Program-made: the position numbers and the translations under genes | The notes under the pieces: model-generated | The model's input: only the letters and a program-made list of their open reading frames with translations | What the model was told of the DNA's origin: nothing | Databases searched by the model: none | Part shown: one piece after another, positions 25,265 through 33,631 of the stretch | Position numbering within the stretch: position 1 is the first letter of the stretch | Layout of the letters: the number at the start of each line of letters is the position of its first letter | Assembly (NCBI GenBank): GCA_036266075.1 | Contig: DATANV010000029.1 | Span: 1 to 39,868 of the forward strand | Length of the DNA stretch: 39,868 bases | Origin: VRUE01 sp036266075 | GTDB lineage: Bacteria > Actinomycetota > Thermoleophilia > Solirubrobacterales > 70-9 | Direction of reading: 5' to 3'

Positions 25265-26560
25265 GTGGCGCGCGCCTGGCGGAACTGGACCGGAGATCAG
25301 ACCTGCAGCCCGGCGCGCCTCATACGGCCGGGCGACCGCGAGGAGCTGGCCGCGGCGGTGGCCACGGCAGCGCAGGAGGAAGGCGGCGTCAGCGTCGTCG
25401 GCTCGGGTCACTCCTTCACCGAGACGGCGCTGACCGGCGGCACGATGATCGACGTCGGCGCGCTGAGCGGGGTGATCGACGCCGACCGCTCTTCCCGGTC
25501 GGTCAGAGTCGGTGGCGGCACTGTCCTCGCTGAGTTGAACGAGGAGCTGCACCGCCTCGGCCTGGCGATGGAGAACCTCGGCGACATCGACCGGCAGACG
25601 ATCGCCGGCGCTATCTCGACCGGCACCCACGGGACCGGCGCAACGCTGCGCAGCATCTCGGCCCTGGTCGAGGCGGTCGAGCTGGTGCTGGCGGACGGCA
25701 GCGTGCGGGAGCTGGATGCCGCCACGCCGGAGCTGCTGCGGGCGGCGCGGGTGGGGCTCGGCGCCCTCGGCGCGATTGCCGCAGTCACGCTGCGCTGCGT
25801 GCCGGCGTTCGTCCTCGAGCGAATCGACTCGCCGCAGCCGCGCGAGGAGGTGCTCGAGAGCTTCGAGGAGAGAGCCGCCGCCAACGACCACTTCGAGCTC
25901 TTCACCTTCCCATACGCCGACTCGGCCCTGGTCCTCGAGCGCAACCGCGTCGAGGGGCCGGCGCGGCCGCGCGGTCGGCTCGCCGCCTACCTGAACGACA
26001 CCGTGCTCGAGAACTGGGCGCTGGAGGCGCTCTCGGCGGCGGGCAAGGCGCTGCCGCGGGCGATCCCGGCCCTTTCGCGGCTCGCCGCCGCACTCGCCTC
26101 GGGCGGCAAGACCGTCGACCGCTCCGACCGGGTCTTCGCCAGCGAGCGCCGGGTGCGCTTCACCGAGATGGAGTACGGGGTGCCGCGCGAGCACGGCCCG
26201 ACCGCGGCGCGGCGGGTGATCGAGTGGGTTCGCGCCAACCGCTACCCGGTCTTCTTTCCGATCGAGATGCGGGTCGCCGCTGGCGACGACGCTCTGCTCA
26301 GCCCTTCGCATGAGCGTGACACCGCTTACATCGCCGTCCATCAGTACCGCGGCATGGAGTGGCGGCCCTACTTCGAAGCGGTCGAGCGGATCATGGGCGA
26401 GTACGACGGCCGCCCACACTGGGGCAAGCGCCACTTCCAGACGGCGGCGACGCTGGCGCCGCGCTATCCGGCCTGGGCGGCGTTCCAGGCCGCCCGCGAC
26501 GAGCTCGACCCTGGCCGCGCCTTCACCAACGAGTACGCGGCCCGCGTTCTAGGTCCCTGA
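25265..26560 (+). CDS. aldonolactone oxidase-like FAD oxidoreductase
   Basis: A 431-residue VAO-family flavoenzyme from a GTG. The N-terminal FAD domain has SVVGSGHSFTETALTGG, where His49 matches the covalently flavinylated His of L-gulonolactone and D-arabinonolactone oxidases. It also has NLGDIDRQTIAGAISTGTHG. The C-terminal ALO domain ends with HWGK (residues 385-388) and FTNEYAARVLGP, both typical of the family. The reaction would be oxidation of an aldonolactone or a related sugar acid. Its stop abuts the stop of the convergent PLP enzyme with no gap. I recall such pairs in other actinobacteria, but the shared pathway is not established from the sequence. Confidence 0.88.
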   Translation: MARAWRNWTGDQTCSPARLIRPGDREELAAAVATAAQEEGGVSVVGSGHSFTETALTGGTMIDVGALSGVIDADRSSRSVRVGGGTVLAELNEELHRLGLAMENLGDIDRQTIAGAISTGTHGTGATLRSISALVEAVELVLADGSVRELDAATPELLRAARVGLGALGAIAAVTLRCVPAFVLERIDSPQPREEVLESFEERAAANDHFELFTFPYADSALVLERNRVEGPARPRGRLAAYLNDTVLENWALEALSAAGKALPRAIPALSRLAAALASGGKTVDRSDRVFASERRVRFTEMEYGVPREHGPTAARRVIEWVRANRYPVFFPIEMRVAAGDDALLSPSHERDTAYIAVHQYRGMEWRPYFEAVERIMGEYDGRPHWGKRHFQTAATLAPRYPAWAAFQAARDELDPGRAFTNEYAARVLGP

Positions 26561-27772
26561 TCACAGGAACGCTCTCCCCTCGCCGCGGTAGGTGGGGACG
26601 ATGTCGACTATCTCGCCGCCCTCGATCAGGTGCAGCATGTCGAAGCGCTCGCACAGCTCGCCGGCCTTGGCGTGGCGGAGGTAGACGCGGTCGCCGATCG
26701 AGAGCTCGGTCGCGGGAGCGCCGAGCAGCGGCGTCTGGACCTCGCCGGCACCCTCCTCGGGGTCGAGTTTCAGGCCCGGCGGCAGCCAGGGGGAGGGCAG
26801 CCGCCCGGGGTCGCCGCTGCCGGAGGCGAGGTAGCCGCCGCCGAGCGCCGTCGCCACGCTTGGCGCTGGCTTGCGGACGACCGGCAGCGCAAAGCCCGCG
26901 GCCGGAGTCAGGGTGAAGCGGCTGTAGTGGTCGAAGAGGGCGGGGGCGTAGAAGCCCGAGCCGGCGGTCAGCTCGGTGACGACGCTCTCCGCCGCGGTCG
27001 ACTCGAGGCTGCCGGTGCCGCCGCCGTTGACGATCGGCAGGTCGCAGAACTCGCGGATCGCGGCGACGATCGCTGCCCGGCGCTCGGCCAGCTCGGCAAT
27101 CGAGCGGCGCTGCATCCAGCGGATCGAAACGCCTCGCAGGCGACGGCCCGGCGGGCGATCGCCGACGCCGGCGACCTGGCCCTCGTAGGCCATCAGCGCG
27201 ACCAGCGAGATCTGCAGCCGGCGCTCGATCTCCTGCGCCAGCGCCACCGCCTGCTCGACGGTGTGGATCGGCGAGCGCTTCGGCCCCGCCTTGAGCCTCC
27301 CGCCGAACCCCCACCAGCTCGCGTCGACGTCGATGCAGACCCGCATCGGCGCCGCGCCGGCGCCGAGCACCGAGTCGATCGCGTCGAGGTGCTGGACGCA
27401 ATCGACCATCACGATCGGCGCTCCCTCCGGGTTGGCGACCGAACGCAGCGCCAGCTCGCCGAGCGCCTCGACGTCGGCGGTCGGGTAGGCGAGCAGCAGG
27501 TTCTCGAAGCCCTCCGCCGCCAACCAGAGCGTCTCCGGCAGGGTGAAGGTCATCAGCCCCTGGAAGCGCTCGTCGCTGCGCAGGGCGCGGTCGAGCAGCG
27601 CCCGGCAGCGCAGCGACTTGCTGGCGACGCGGATCGGCTTGCCGGCGGCGCGCTCCAGCATCCGCGCCCCGTTGGAGCCCATCGCGTCGAGGTCGACGAA
27701 GGCGAACGGCGCCTCGACCTCGGAGAAGATCGCCTCGTAGCGTGCGTACGACTGGTCGAGGCCGGGATTCAT
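26561..27772 (-). CDS. PLP fold-type III amino-acid aldolase/deaminase
   Basis: A 403-residue protein of the alanine-racemase-like (fold III) family, close to D-threonine aldolase/D-serine dehydratase and to the actinobacterial 'amino acid deaminase/aldolase' group. The PLP Lys is probably Lys52 in RVASKSLRC. The glycine-rich phosphate loop is in NGGGTGSLES, and the C-terminal beta-domain has the metal-site-like stretch GDRVYLRHAKAGELCERF. The D-amino-acid substrate is inferred from the family. The stop codons of this gene and the FAD oxidase gene are adjacent. Confidence 0.82.
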   Translation of the reverse strand: MNPGLDQSYARYEAIFSEVEAPFAFVDLDAMGSNGARMLERAAGKPIRVASKSLRCRALLDRALRSDERFQGLMTFTLPETLWLAAEGFENLLLAYPTADVEALGELALRSVANPEGAPIVMVDCVQHLDAIDSVLGAGAAPMRVCIDVDASWWGFGGRLKAGPKRSPIHTVEQAVALAQEIERRLQISLVALMAYEGQVAGVGDRPPGRRLRGVSIRWMQRRSIAELAERRAAIVAAIREFCDLPIVNGGGTGSLESTAAESVVTELTAGSGFYAPALFDHYSRFTLTPAAGFALPVVRKPAPSVATALGGGYLASGSGDPGRLPSPWLPPGLKLDPEEGAGEVQTPLLGAPATELSIGDRVYLRHAKAGELCERFDMLHLIEGGEIVDIVPTYRGEGRAFL

Positions 27773-27827
27773 CGAGTCGAGCCTAACCGCGCCGCTGCAC
27801 GGAGCCGGCGCTAATGTTTCTCGCCCC

Positions 27828-27916
27828 GGAGAGGTGGCCGAGTGGCTGAAGGCACTCGCCTGCTAAGCGAGTAGGGGGCGCAAGCTCTCTCGAGGGTTCG
27901 AATCCCTCCCTCTCCG
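27828..27916 (+). tRNA. tRNA-Ser (anticodon GCU)
   Basis: GGAGAGG pairs with CCTCTCC and G73 follows. The anticodon stem-loop is CTCGC-CTGCTAA-GCGAG, giving anticodon GCT. A long variable arm (GGGGGCGCAAGCTCTC region) marks it as class II serine. 89 nt, CCA not encoded. The P450 stop codon begins at the very next base on the other strand. Confidence 0.95.
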
Positions 27917-29347
27917 CTAAACCCGGGAGCGGATCACTACTTGGGCGCCGCGCGAGGGGATCATCGTCACGTTGCGGTGCACGGCGTGCTCGGGCTCGGG
28001 GTCGGCGGCTTCGAGGTCGAGGCGGCGGGCCATTGTCTCGAGGACGACGCGCTGCTCCGCCATTGCAAGGGCGGCGCCGAGGCAGCGGCGGATGCCGCCG
28101 CCGAAGGGGATCCACTCGTAGGTGCCGGGCTTGCGGCCGAGCCAGCGCTCGGGGCGGAACTCGAAGGGCTGGGGGTAGAGGTCCTCGCGGTGGTGGACGA
28201 GCAGGATGCTCATCGCCACCGGAGTCTCCGCCGGGACCGCGTACTCGCCGAGCCGCCAGGGGACCTTCACCCGGCGCCCAATGATCGGGATCACCGGGCG
28301 CGAGCGCATGCCCTCGACGATCGTCGCCTCGATCCGCTCCTCGGCGTCCTCGTCGGAGCGGACGGCGTCGCGCAGGGCGTCGTGGGCCTCGGGCGAGCGG
28401 ACCAGCCGCTCCCAGGTCCAGGCGAGCGAGTTGGCGGTCGTCTCGTGGCCGGCGAGGACCAGCGTCAGCAGCTCGTCGCGCAGTTCTTTGTCGCTCATCG
28501 ACTCGCCGCTCTCGGTCTTCGCCTGCAGCAGCAGCGAGAGGATGTCGCGGCGCTCCTCGAGGTCGGCGGCGCGGCGACGCTGCTCGATCACCGCGTAGGT
28601 GGCCCGGTCGAGGACGCCGAGGCCGACCTTCATCAGCCCGACCGGCTCGGTGCGGTTGAGGTTGATCAGTTCGCTGACCTGGGCCAGCGGCCAGGTCGAG
28701 GCTTCGACCAGCCGCTTGGTGACCTGGCGCAGGCGGTGCTCGGTCGTGCCGCGCTCGGGCTTTCCCTCGATGCCGAAGATCCCGGCCATGATCACGTCGA
28801 GGGTGATCGCCTGCATGCGCGGCGCCAGGGCGATTGGGCGGCCGAGCGGCCAGGAGTCGATCTCGCGCTCGGCGGCGTCGGTGATCATCTGCGTGTACTG
28901 CTCGATTGCCTCGCCGTGGAAGGGGGGCAGGAGCAGTTTGCGCTGCCGCATGTGGCGAGGGCCGACCGCGGTGAGGACCGAGTTCGGCCCGACCACCGGG
29001 CGCAGCGGCGACTCGCCGGTCAATGAGGGCGCCTGCTCGGGCTTGGCGGTGAAGAGCGAGCGGACGTGGTCGGGGTGGCTGGTGATCACCGGCCCGCCTT
29101 CGACGATGCCGTTCATGTGGAAGACCTCGCCCAGCTCGCGGCGGGCGCGGAACACGAACTCGATCTGGCGCTGGTTGAAGCGCAGCGTCTGCAGCACCCG
29201 CGGCAGGTCGATGCGCGGCGGGGCGGGAAGGCCGGCGGCCTCACTTGCCTCGATCGGTCCAGCGGGGGAGGGCGGTGCCTCGCCGACGAGTCCGTCGGCG
29301 GTGGATGGGGCGGCGGGCTCGGCGATCGCGGTCTCTGCTTGGCTCAT
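27917..29347 (-). CDS. cytochrome P450
   Basis: A 476-residue haem-thiolate monooxygenase with all core signatures: I-helix AGHETT at residues 299-304, ExxR as EGMR (345-348), the PERF-like FRPERWLG (397-404), and the haem loop FGGGIRRCLGAALA with Cys422 as the axial ligand. The sequence resembles the CYP110/CYP4-like bacterial group. The ATG at 29347 starts MSQAETAIAE; the frame stays open further upstream but there runs antisense to pyruvate kinase. The first 45 residues are Ala/Pro-rich and probably disordered. No dedicated reductase is adjacent. It is divergent from pyruvate kinase over 58 bp. Confidence 0.93.
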   Translation of the reverse strand: MSQAETAIAEPAAPSTADGLVGEAPPSPAGPIEASEAAGLPAPPRIDLPRVLQTLRFNQRQIEFVFRARRELGEVFHMNGIVEGGPVITSHPDHVRSLFTAKPEQAPSLTGESPLRPVVGPNSVLTAVGPRHMRQRKLLLPPFHGEAIEQYTQMITDAAEREIDSWPLGRPIALAPRMQAITLDVIMAGIFGIEGKPERGTTEHRLRQVTKRLVEASTWPLAQVSELINLNRTEPVGLMKVGLGVLDRATYAVIEQRRRAADLEERRDILSLLLQAKTESGESMSDKELRDELLTLVLAGHETTANSLAWTWERLVRSPEAHDALRDAVRSDEDAEERIEATIVEGMRSRPVIPIIGRRVKVPWRLGEYAVPAETPVAMSILLVHHREDLYPQPFEFRPERWLGRKPGTYEWIPFGGGIRRCLGAALAMAEQRVVLETMARRLDLEAADPEPEHAVHRNVTMIPSRGAQVVIRSRV

Positions 29348-29405
29348 CGGTTCAGTGTTACACAGATCCATGTCATATAAACCAGCCTCTACAGTCATGT
29401 GACGT

Positions 29406-30818
29406 ATGCACGGCAGGCGGACCAAGATCATTGCAACGGTCGGCCCGGCGAGCTGGGACGAGGACGTCCTGACTGGCTTGATCGAGGCTGGCACCGACGT
29501 TCTGCGCCTCAACTTCTCCCACGCCGACCGCGAGCGGCACGCGCGCACGGTGAGCGCGATCCGCGCCGTGGCGGAGGGAGTCGGGCGGGAGGTGGCGATA
29601 CTCGGCGACCTGCCGGGGCCGAAGCTGCGGATCGGCGAGCTGCGCGATGACGTCGCCGAGCTGGAGACCGGCATGCACGTGAAGCTGACCCCGCAGGCGG
29701 TCGAGGGCGACAGAGAGACGATCCCCGTCGACTGGCCGGGCGTCGGCTCGCTGCGCGAGGACGAGCTGGTCTACCTGGCGGATGGCTCGATCCGGCTGCG
29801 GGTGGGCGAGCCCCAGGACGGCGGCGTCGACGCCGAGGTCGAGGTCGGTGGCACCCTCTCCTCGCACAAGGGCATGAACATCCCCGGCGTCAGCGCCCGC
29901 GCCGCCACCGACGGCGATCTCGGCTGGGTCGAGTTCGCCGTCGAGCAGGGGCTCGACCTGATCGCGGTCTCCTTCGTCTCGACCGCGGCGGACCTCGAGC
30001 CGGTCGCAGAGCGGCTGCGAGCTCTGGGCTCCGACATCCCTGTGATCGCCAAGATCGAGAAGCCGCAGGCGGCCGAGAACGCCGAGGAGATCATCCGCGT
30101 GGCCACGGGCGGAATCATGGTGGCGCGCGGCGACCTCGGCATCGAGCTGCCGCTGGCCGAGGTGCCGGTCGTGCAGAAGCGACTGATTCGCGCCGCCGGC
30201 GTGCGCTCCAAGCCGGCGATCACGGCGACCCAGATGCTGGCCTCGATGGTCAGCGAGCGACGCCCGACGCGCGCCGAGGTGACCGACGTCGCCAACGCGA
30301 TCTTCGACGGCAGCGACGCGGTGATGCTCTCCGAGGAGACGGCGGTCGGCCGCCACCCGGTCGAGGCGGTGCGGACGATGGACAGCATCGCCCGCGCTAC
30401 CGAGCCCGATCTGCCATACGGCGAGTGGCTCTTCACGCGGACCGATCAGGCGACGCAGGACGTCGCCGACTCGGTCGCGCAGAGTGCCGTCGGCGCGGTC
30501 TACCGGCTCAACCTGGCGGCGATGGTGGTGCCGACCAGCAGCGGCCGCACGGCACGGCTGGTCTCGGCTCACCGGCCGAAGGTGCCGGTGCTGGCGATCT
30601 CCCCCCGGGTCGAGACCGTCCGCCGGCTCGGCCTGCTCTTCGGCGTCACCGCGGTCCACAACGAATACGAGAGCGAGGTGCGGGGCCTGCTCGACGGCTG
30701 CGCATCGCTCGCCGTTCGCCACGGCGTCGCCAAGTCGGGTGATCTGATCGCGATCGTCGCCGGCATGCCGGACCAGGAGTTGGGGACCAACCTCTTCGAG
30801 GTCCACCGCGTGCCCTGA
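29406..30818 (+). CDS. pyk: pyruvate kinase
   Basis: A 470-residue glycolytic enzyme that makes pyruvate and ATP from phosphoenolpyruvate and ADP. Signatures include TKIIATVGPASW at the start, LRLNFSHAD, and the active-site strand PVIAKIEKPQAAENAEEI with the catalytic Lys. Also present are MVARGDLGIELP and ITATQMLASM followed by the PTRAEVTDVANAIFDGSDAVMLSEET signature (quoted in part). The C-terminal allosteric domain is complete (VVPTSSGRTARLVSAHRP). The ATG at 29406 gives a normal N-terminus; no Shine-Dalgarno is evident. The last codons lie inside the left arm of a 109-bp inverted-repeat element. Confidence 0.96.
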   Translation: MHGRRTKIIATVGPASWDEDVLTGLIEAGTDVLRLNFSHADRERHARTVSAIRAVAEGVGREVAILGDLPGPKLRIGELRDDVAELETGMHVKLTPQAVEGDRETIPVDWPGVGSLREDELVYLADGSIRLRVGEPQDGGVDAEVEVGGTLSSHKGMNIPGVSARAATDGDLGWVEFAVEQGLDLIAVSFVSTAADLEPVAERLRALGSDIPVIAKIEKPQAAENAEEIIRVATGGIMVARGDLGIELPLAEVPVVQKRLIRAAGVRSKPAITATQMLASMVSERRPTRAEVTDVANAIFDGSDAVMLSEETAVGRHPVEAVRTMDSIARATEPDLPYGEWLFTRTDQATQDVADSVAQSAVGAVYRLNLAAMVVPTSSGRTARLVSAHRPKVPVLAISPRVETVRRLGLLFGVTAVHNEYESEVRGLLDGCASLAVRHGVAKSGDLIAIVAGMPDQELGTNLFEVHRVP

Positions 30819-30921
30819 GGCGCCCCGATGCCAGCGCGCTACGGCGTCATCGGTCGAGCGAAAGGCAACCAGCCTTCCGCCTCCCTCTTCCTCGTATCGC
30901 TCGGCCCCGAACGCCTCAGGG
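30813..30921. repeat. 109-bp nested inverted-repeat element at pyk 3' end
   Basis: Three nested arm pairs: CCCTGAGGCG (30813-30822) with CGCCTCAGGG (30912-30921), perfect; GGTCGAGCGA (30852-30861) with TCGCTCGGCC (30897-30906), one mismatch; and AAGGC (30862-30866) with GCCTT (30872-30876). The left arm contains the pyk stop codon. It has the same placement as the 5122-5244 element (arm over a stop codon, ending shortly before the next start) but a different sequence. Confidence 0.6.
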
Positions 30922-30940
30922 TACGCGGTAGGGTGCCCGC

Positions 30941-31408
30941 ATGACCGACTTCGACGCGATCGCCAAGGGAATGACGCAGGCGGTGCCCTTCGCCGGGCAC
31001 CTCGGCCTGGAGATAACGAGCGTGGCACCGGGCAAGGCGACCGTCCGTCTGCCGGAGCGCCCCGAGCTGACCAACCACGTCGGCTCCCAGCACGCCGGGG
31101 CGCTCTTCACCGTTGCCGAGACCGCGTCCGGCGCGGCCTTCGTCGGCGCCTTCGCCGAGCGGCTGGGCGAGGTGACGCCGCTCGCCCGCAGCGCCGAGAT
31201 CTCCTACGAGAGGATCGCCAACGGGCCGATCGAGGCGAGCGCGAGGCTGGGCGTTCCCGCCGAGCAGGCGCTGGCGACGCTCGACGCCGAGGGCAAGGTC
31301 GTGTTCCCGTGCGAGATCGAGCTGAGCGACGGCGACGGCCAGCGGGTCGCGACGGCGACCGTCCACTGGCACGTGCGGCTCAACAAGCCGGCCGGCGCCG
31401 AGGCGTGA
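30941..31408 (+). CDS. hotdog-fold thioesterase (DUF4442/PaaI-like)
   Basis: A 155-residue single hotdog domain, starting MTDFDAIAKGMTQAVPFAGHLGL. The stretch ELTNHVGSQHAGALFTVAETASGAAF has the N-H-x-G-x-x-H-A-G-A layout of this acyl-CoA thioesterase group. The strand RSAEISYERIANGPIEA follows. It hydrolyses an acyl-thioester, probably a CoA ester; the acyl group is unknown. Its stop overlaps the GTG of the enoyl-CoA hydratase gene by four bases (GTGA), so the two are coupled and likely act on related acyl-CoA intermediates. Confidence 0.85.
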   Translation: MTDFDAIAKGMTQAVPFAGHLGLEITSVAPGKATVRLPERPELTNHVGSQHAGALFTVAETASGAAFVGAFAERLGEVTPLARSAEISYERIANGPIEASARLGVPAEQALATLDAEGKVVFPCEIELSDGDGQRVATATVHWHVRLNKPAGAEA

Positions 31409-32181
31409 GCCTCGTCCACCTCGAGCGCGAGGACGGCGGGCTTGCAATCGCGACCCTGGACAGCCCGCCGCTCAACCTCTTCAACAGAGCGATGTTCGAG
31501 GGCCTGCGCGCCGCGGTCGAGGCCGTCGAGGCCGAGCCGCCGCGGGCGCTGCTCTTCCGCGCCGAGGGCCGCGCCGTCTCCGGCGGCGTCGACGTGCACG
31601 AGTTCGACGGGCTGACGCCGGAGCAGGCGGGTGGGCTGTGGGACGAGCTGATCGGCCTGGTCGAGCGGGTCGAAGCGCTGCCCCTACCGGTCGTTTTCGC
31701 CGCCCACGCCCTGACCCTGACCGCCGCCTTCGAGCTGGCGCTTGGCTGCGACCTGATCGTCGCCGCCCGCTCGGCCAAGTTCGGCCTGGTCGAGAAAGTC
31801 GTCGGCCTGACCCCTTCGATGGGCGGCACCCAGCGCCTCGCCGAGCGCGCTGGCAGCGGCCGCGCCCGCCACTTCGTGATGAGCGGCGATCTCTTCGACG
31901 CTGAGGAGATGGAGCGCTGGGGTGTCGTCAACGCCCTCTACGAGGACGACGGCTTCGACGCCCACGCCCGCGCCTTCGCCGCCGAGCTGGCCGCCGGCCC
32001 GACCCGTGCCCACGCGATGACCAAGCACATCCTGCGCCGCTATCGCGAAGGCGGCATCCCCGCCGCCGACCAAGCCGTGCGCCAAGACGCCGGCGCCCTC
32101 TTCGCCACCGAGGACCTCCAGCGCGCCGTCAAGACCTTCCTCGCCAAGGGCCCCGGCCACGCCGAGTTCCAAGGCCGCTGA
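31405..32181 (+). CDS. enoyl-CoA hydratase/isomerase family protein
   Basis: A 258-residue crotonase-fold protein. The GTG at 31405 is chosen because it overlaps the thioesterase stop and gives the usual start, SLVHLEREDGGLAIATLD. The first oxyanion-hole strand is LFRAEGRAVSGGVDVHEF. The second, normally GxxxGGGxELAL, reads AHALTLTAAFELALGCD, so the Gly-Gly-Gly turn is lost. The later KFGLVEKVVGLTPSMGGTQRL is well kept, including Glu in the usual position. The fold is clear, but the altered oxyanion loop makes classic hydratase activity uncertain. Confidence 0.85.
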   Translation: MSLVHLEREDGGLAIATLDSPPLNLFNRAMFEGLRAAVEAVEAEPPRALLFRAEGRAVSGGVDVHEFDGLTPEQAGGLWDELIGLVERVEALPLPVVFAAHALTLTAAFELALGCDLIVAARSAKFGLVEKVVGLTPSMGGTQRLAERAGSGRARHFVMSGDLFDAEEMERWGVVNALYEDDGFDAHARAFAAELAAGPTRAHAMTKHILRRYREGGIPAADQAVRQDAGALFATEDLQRAVKTFLAKGPGHAEFQGR

Positions 32182-32183
32182 GC

Positions 32184-32213
32184 GGACCGCTGCGATCCTT
32201 CGGCCGGTCCTTT
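32184..32213 (+). terminator. possible rho-independent terminator
   Basis: GGACCG (32184-32189), 15 bases, CGGTCC (32205-32210), then TTT. Moderate stem and a short T-run. It lies just after the hydratase stop and before the EVE-nuclease gene. Confidence 0.45.
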
Positions 32214-32228
32214 AGATTCACTCCCTCG

Positions 32229-33356
32229 GTGGCGTATTTCCTCTTCAACTTCACGAAGAAAGGTGCTGAGAAGGGTGTCACTCTTCGTGAGCAGGCAGCG
32301 AGGCTGCTCGAGGTTCGCCTCTGGGGAATAGGCGCCAAGACGCCGAACCGGGCCCGGCTCTCGCCGGGCGATTGCATCCTTGTTTACGTCGGGGCCCCGG
32401 AGCGGGAGTTCATCGGTCACGGCGTGCTGTCGAGCGGGGTACACGATTGGACTCCGGGGGAGCAGCGGGTCTACCCGGAAGGGTCATGGGGAAACGGCGT
32501 CTCCTTCGGCACGGCCGAGGTGTGGGACGAGCCGGTGTCACTGAAATCGGTATGGCCCGACATGCCTGCCTCGGCGAAGAACCCGAAGGGGCAGTTCTTC
32601 GCCGGCGTGATGCAGATCAAGCAGAAGGACTACGAGCTCGTTCTCGGCAAACGGGGCGGCGTTCTGCCGGAACCGGCCCAACCACCGACCTTGGCGCCGG
32701 CGCACGAGGCGATCATAGAGCGGCTCTTCGCCACCACTGAGAAGCTCAAGGAGCTCCTCGCCAACAGTGTGGGGAAACAGATAACCGAGGATGCCACCAG
32801 GGCCCTTTTGGTGAACAGATATCTGCAGGCGCTTGGCTACGCGGATTTCGATGACATCGAATTCGGGGTACAGGTCGAGTCCAAGGATTTCGCCGACTAC
32901 GTGCTCAGGGCGGGCGGGAAGTCGGTGATGGTCGTAGAGGCAAAGCGCTTGGGGCTTACGCTCGGTTCGCAGCACGCGGCGCAGGTGACTAAGTATGCGT
33001 CTGTGCTCGGCGTCCGTTGGGGGCTTCTCACCGACGGGCGAAGGTTGAAGCTGTACGACATGGCGCCGAGCGTCTCGCCGGACGATCGACTGGTGTTCGA
33101 GGTGGATCTAGCCGACTATTCCGGGCGCGAGGATTTCGAGGTGTCGGTCTATCCGGACCTTGCCCTTCTCTCGAAAGACGCGATGGCCAACGGGAGCGGG
33201 CTTGAGAGGCGCGCTACCCAGGAGGCGGTGCGAGATCTCCTGACCGCGCACGACTCAAAGACGCTCGCCACCCTGCAGGCGGAGCTCGCCAATGCAAATC
33301 TCCCCCATGTGGAGACGGTCGATCTCGCCGAGCTGCTCGCTGAACTCCTCGGGTAG
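32229..33356 (+). CDS. EVE-like domain fused to PD-(D/E)XK nuclease, candidate type IV restriction enzyme
   Basis: A 375-residue protein from a GTG. Residues 1 to about 135 look like an EVE/PUA-fold domain (AYFLFNFTKK; LLEVRLWGIGAKTPNRARLSPGDCILVYVG; FIGHGVLSSG), a fold known to bind modified bases such as 5-methyl- or hydroxymethylcytosine. After a proline-rich linker (about 145-158), residues 160-300 match the N-terminal nuclease domain of type I restriction R subunits. The PD-(D/E)XK core is Glu187, Asp223 (FADYVL), Glu237-x-Lys239 (VVEAKRLG) and Gln252-x3-Tyr256. No motor or methyltransferase partner is adjacent. A -10-like TAGATT ends ten bases before the start, so the message may be leaderless. 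It sits directly upstream of a tRNA-Arg integration hotspot. Defence against modified phage DNA is inferred from the domain pair. Confidence 0.78.
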   Translation: MAYFLFNFTKKGAEKGVTLREQAARLLEVRLWGIGAKTPNRARLSPGDCILVYVGAPEREFIGHGVLSSGVHDWTPGEQRVYPEGSWGNGVSFGTAEVWDEPVSLKSVWPDMPASAKNPKGQFFAGVMQIKQKDYELVLGKRGGVLPEPAQPPTLAPAHEAIIERLFATTEKLKELLANSVGKQITEDATRALLVNRYLQALGYADFDDIEFGVQVESKDFADYVLRAGGKSVMVVEAKRLGLTLGSQHAAQVTKYASVLGVRWGLLTDGRRLKLYDMAPSVSPDDRLVFEVDLADYSGREDFEVSVYPDLALLSKDAMANGSGLERRATQEAVRDLLTAHDSKTLATLQAELANANLPHVETVDLAELLAELLG

Positions 33357-33489
33357 TCGGGTAGAGCCGCTCAATGTCCCCAGGCGTCCCACCCCCTAGA
33401 ATCTCCGCTGCCGGTGGTGCGGTCAATGCCCGGTTTGATCGAGCTATCTCAGAATGGCTCAAGGGCAGTCGCGACCTGCCACGGCCCAA

Positions 33490-33563
33490 GCGCCTGTAGC
33501 TCAGTTGGATAGAGCGTCGGTCTACGAAACCGAAGGTCACAGGTTCGAATCCTGTCAGGCGCG
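33490..33563 (+). tRNA. tRNA-Arg (anticodon ACG), integration target
   Basis: GCGCCTG pairs with CAGGCGC, G73 follows, 74 nt. The D arm is TAGCTCAGTTGGATAGAG, the anticodon stem-loop TCGGT-CTACGAA-ACCGA gives ACG (read as ICG after editing), and the T arm contains CAGGTTCGAATCCTG. Its 3' half is repeated exactly at 37188-37236, so it is the insertion site of integrative elements that rebuild the gene. Confidence 0.96.
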
Positions 33564-33565
33564 TT
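33517..33565 (+). repeat. att core, copy 1 (tRNA-Arg 3' half)
   Basis: A 49-bp segment identical to 37188-37236, from the anticodon stem (TCGGTCTACG...) to two bases past the tRNA end. It begins in the anticodon loop region, which is where many tyrosine recombinases cross over. Confidence 0.93.
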
Positions 33566-33631
33566 TACTCGATCCGGCTTGAAAAGCGGGTTTGCGGGGT
33601 TTCTAGCGACTCTTGGAGAGAGCGAAAACGC

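Noticed and set aside
23918..26434. 838-codon minus-strand frame
   Set aside because: Runs through tRNA-Ser(UGA) and antisense to two well-recognised genes (MFS and FAD oxidase).
29348..29405. Crp-type operator in the P450-pyk gap (TGTGACGTATGCAC, GTGTTACACAG)
   Set aside because: Only half-sites or too-short arms; no match to TGTGA-N6-TCACA symmetry.
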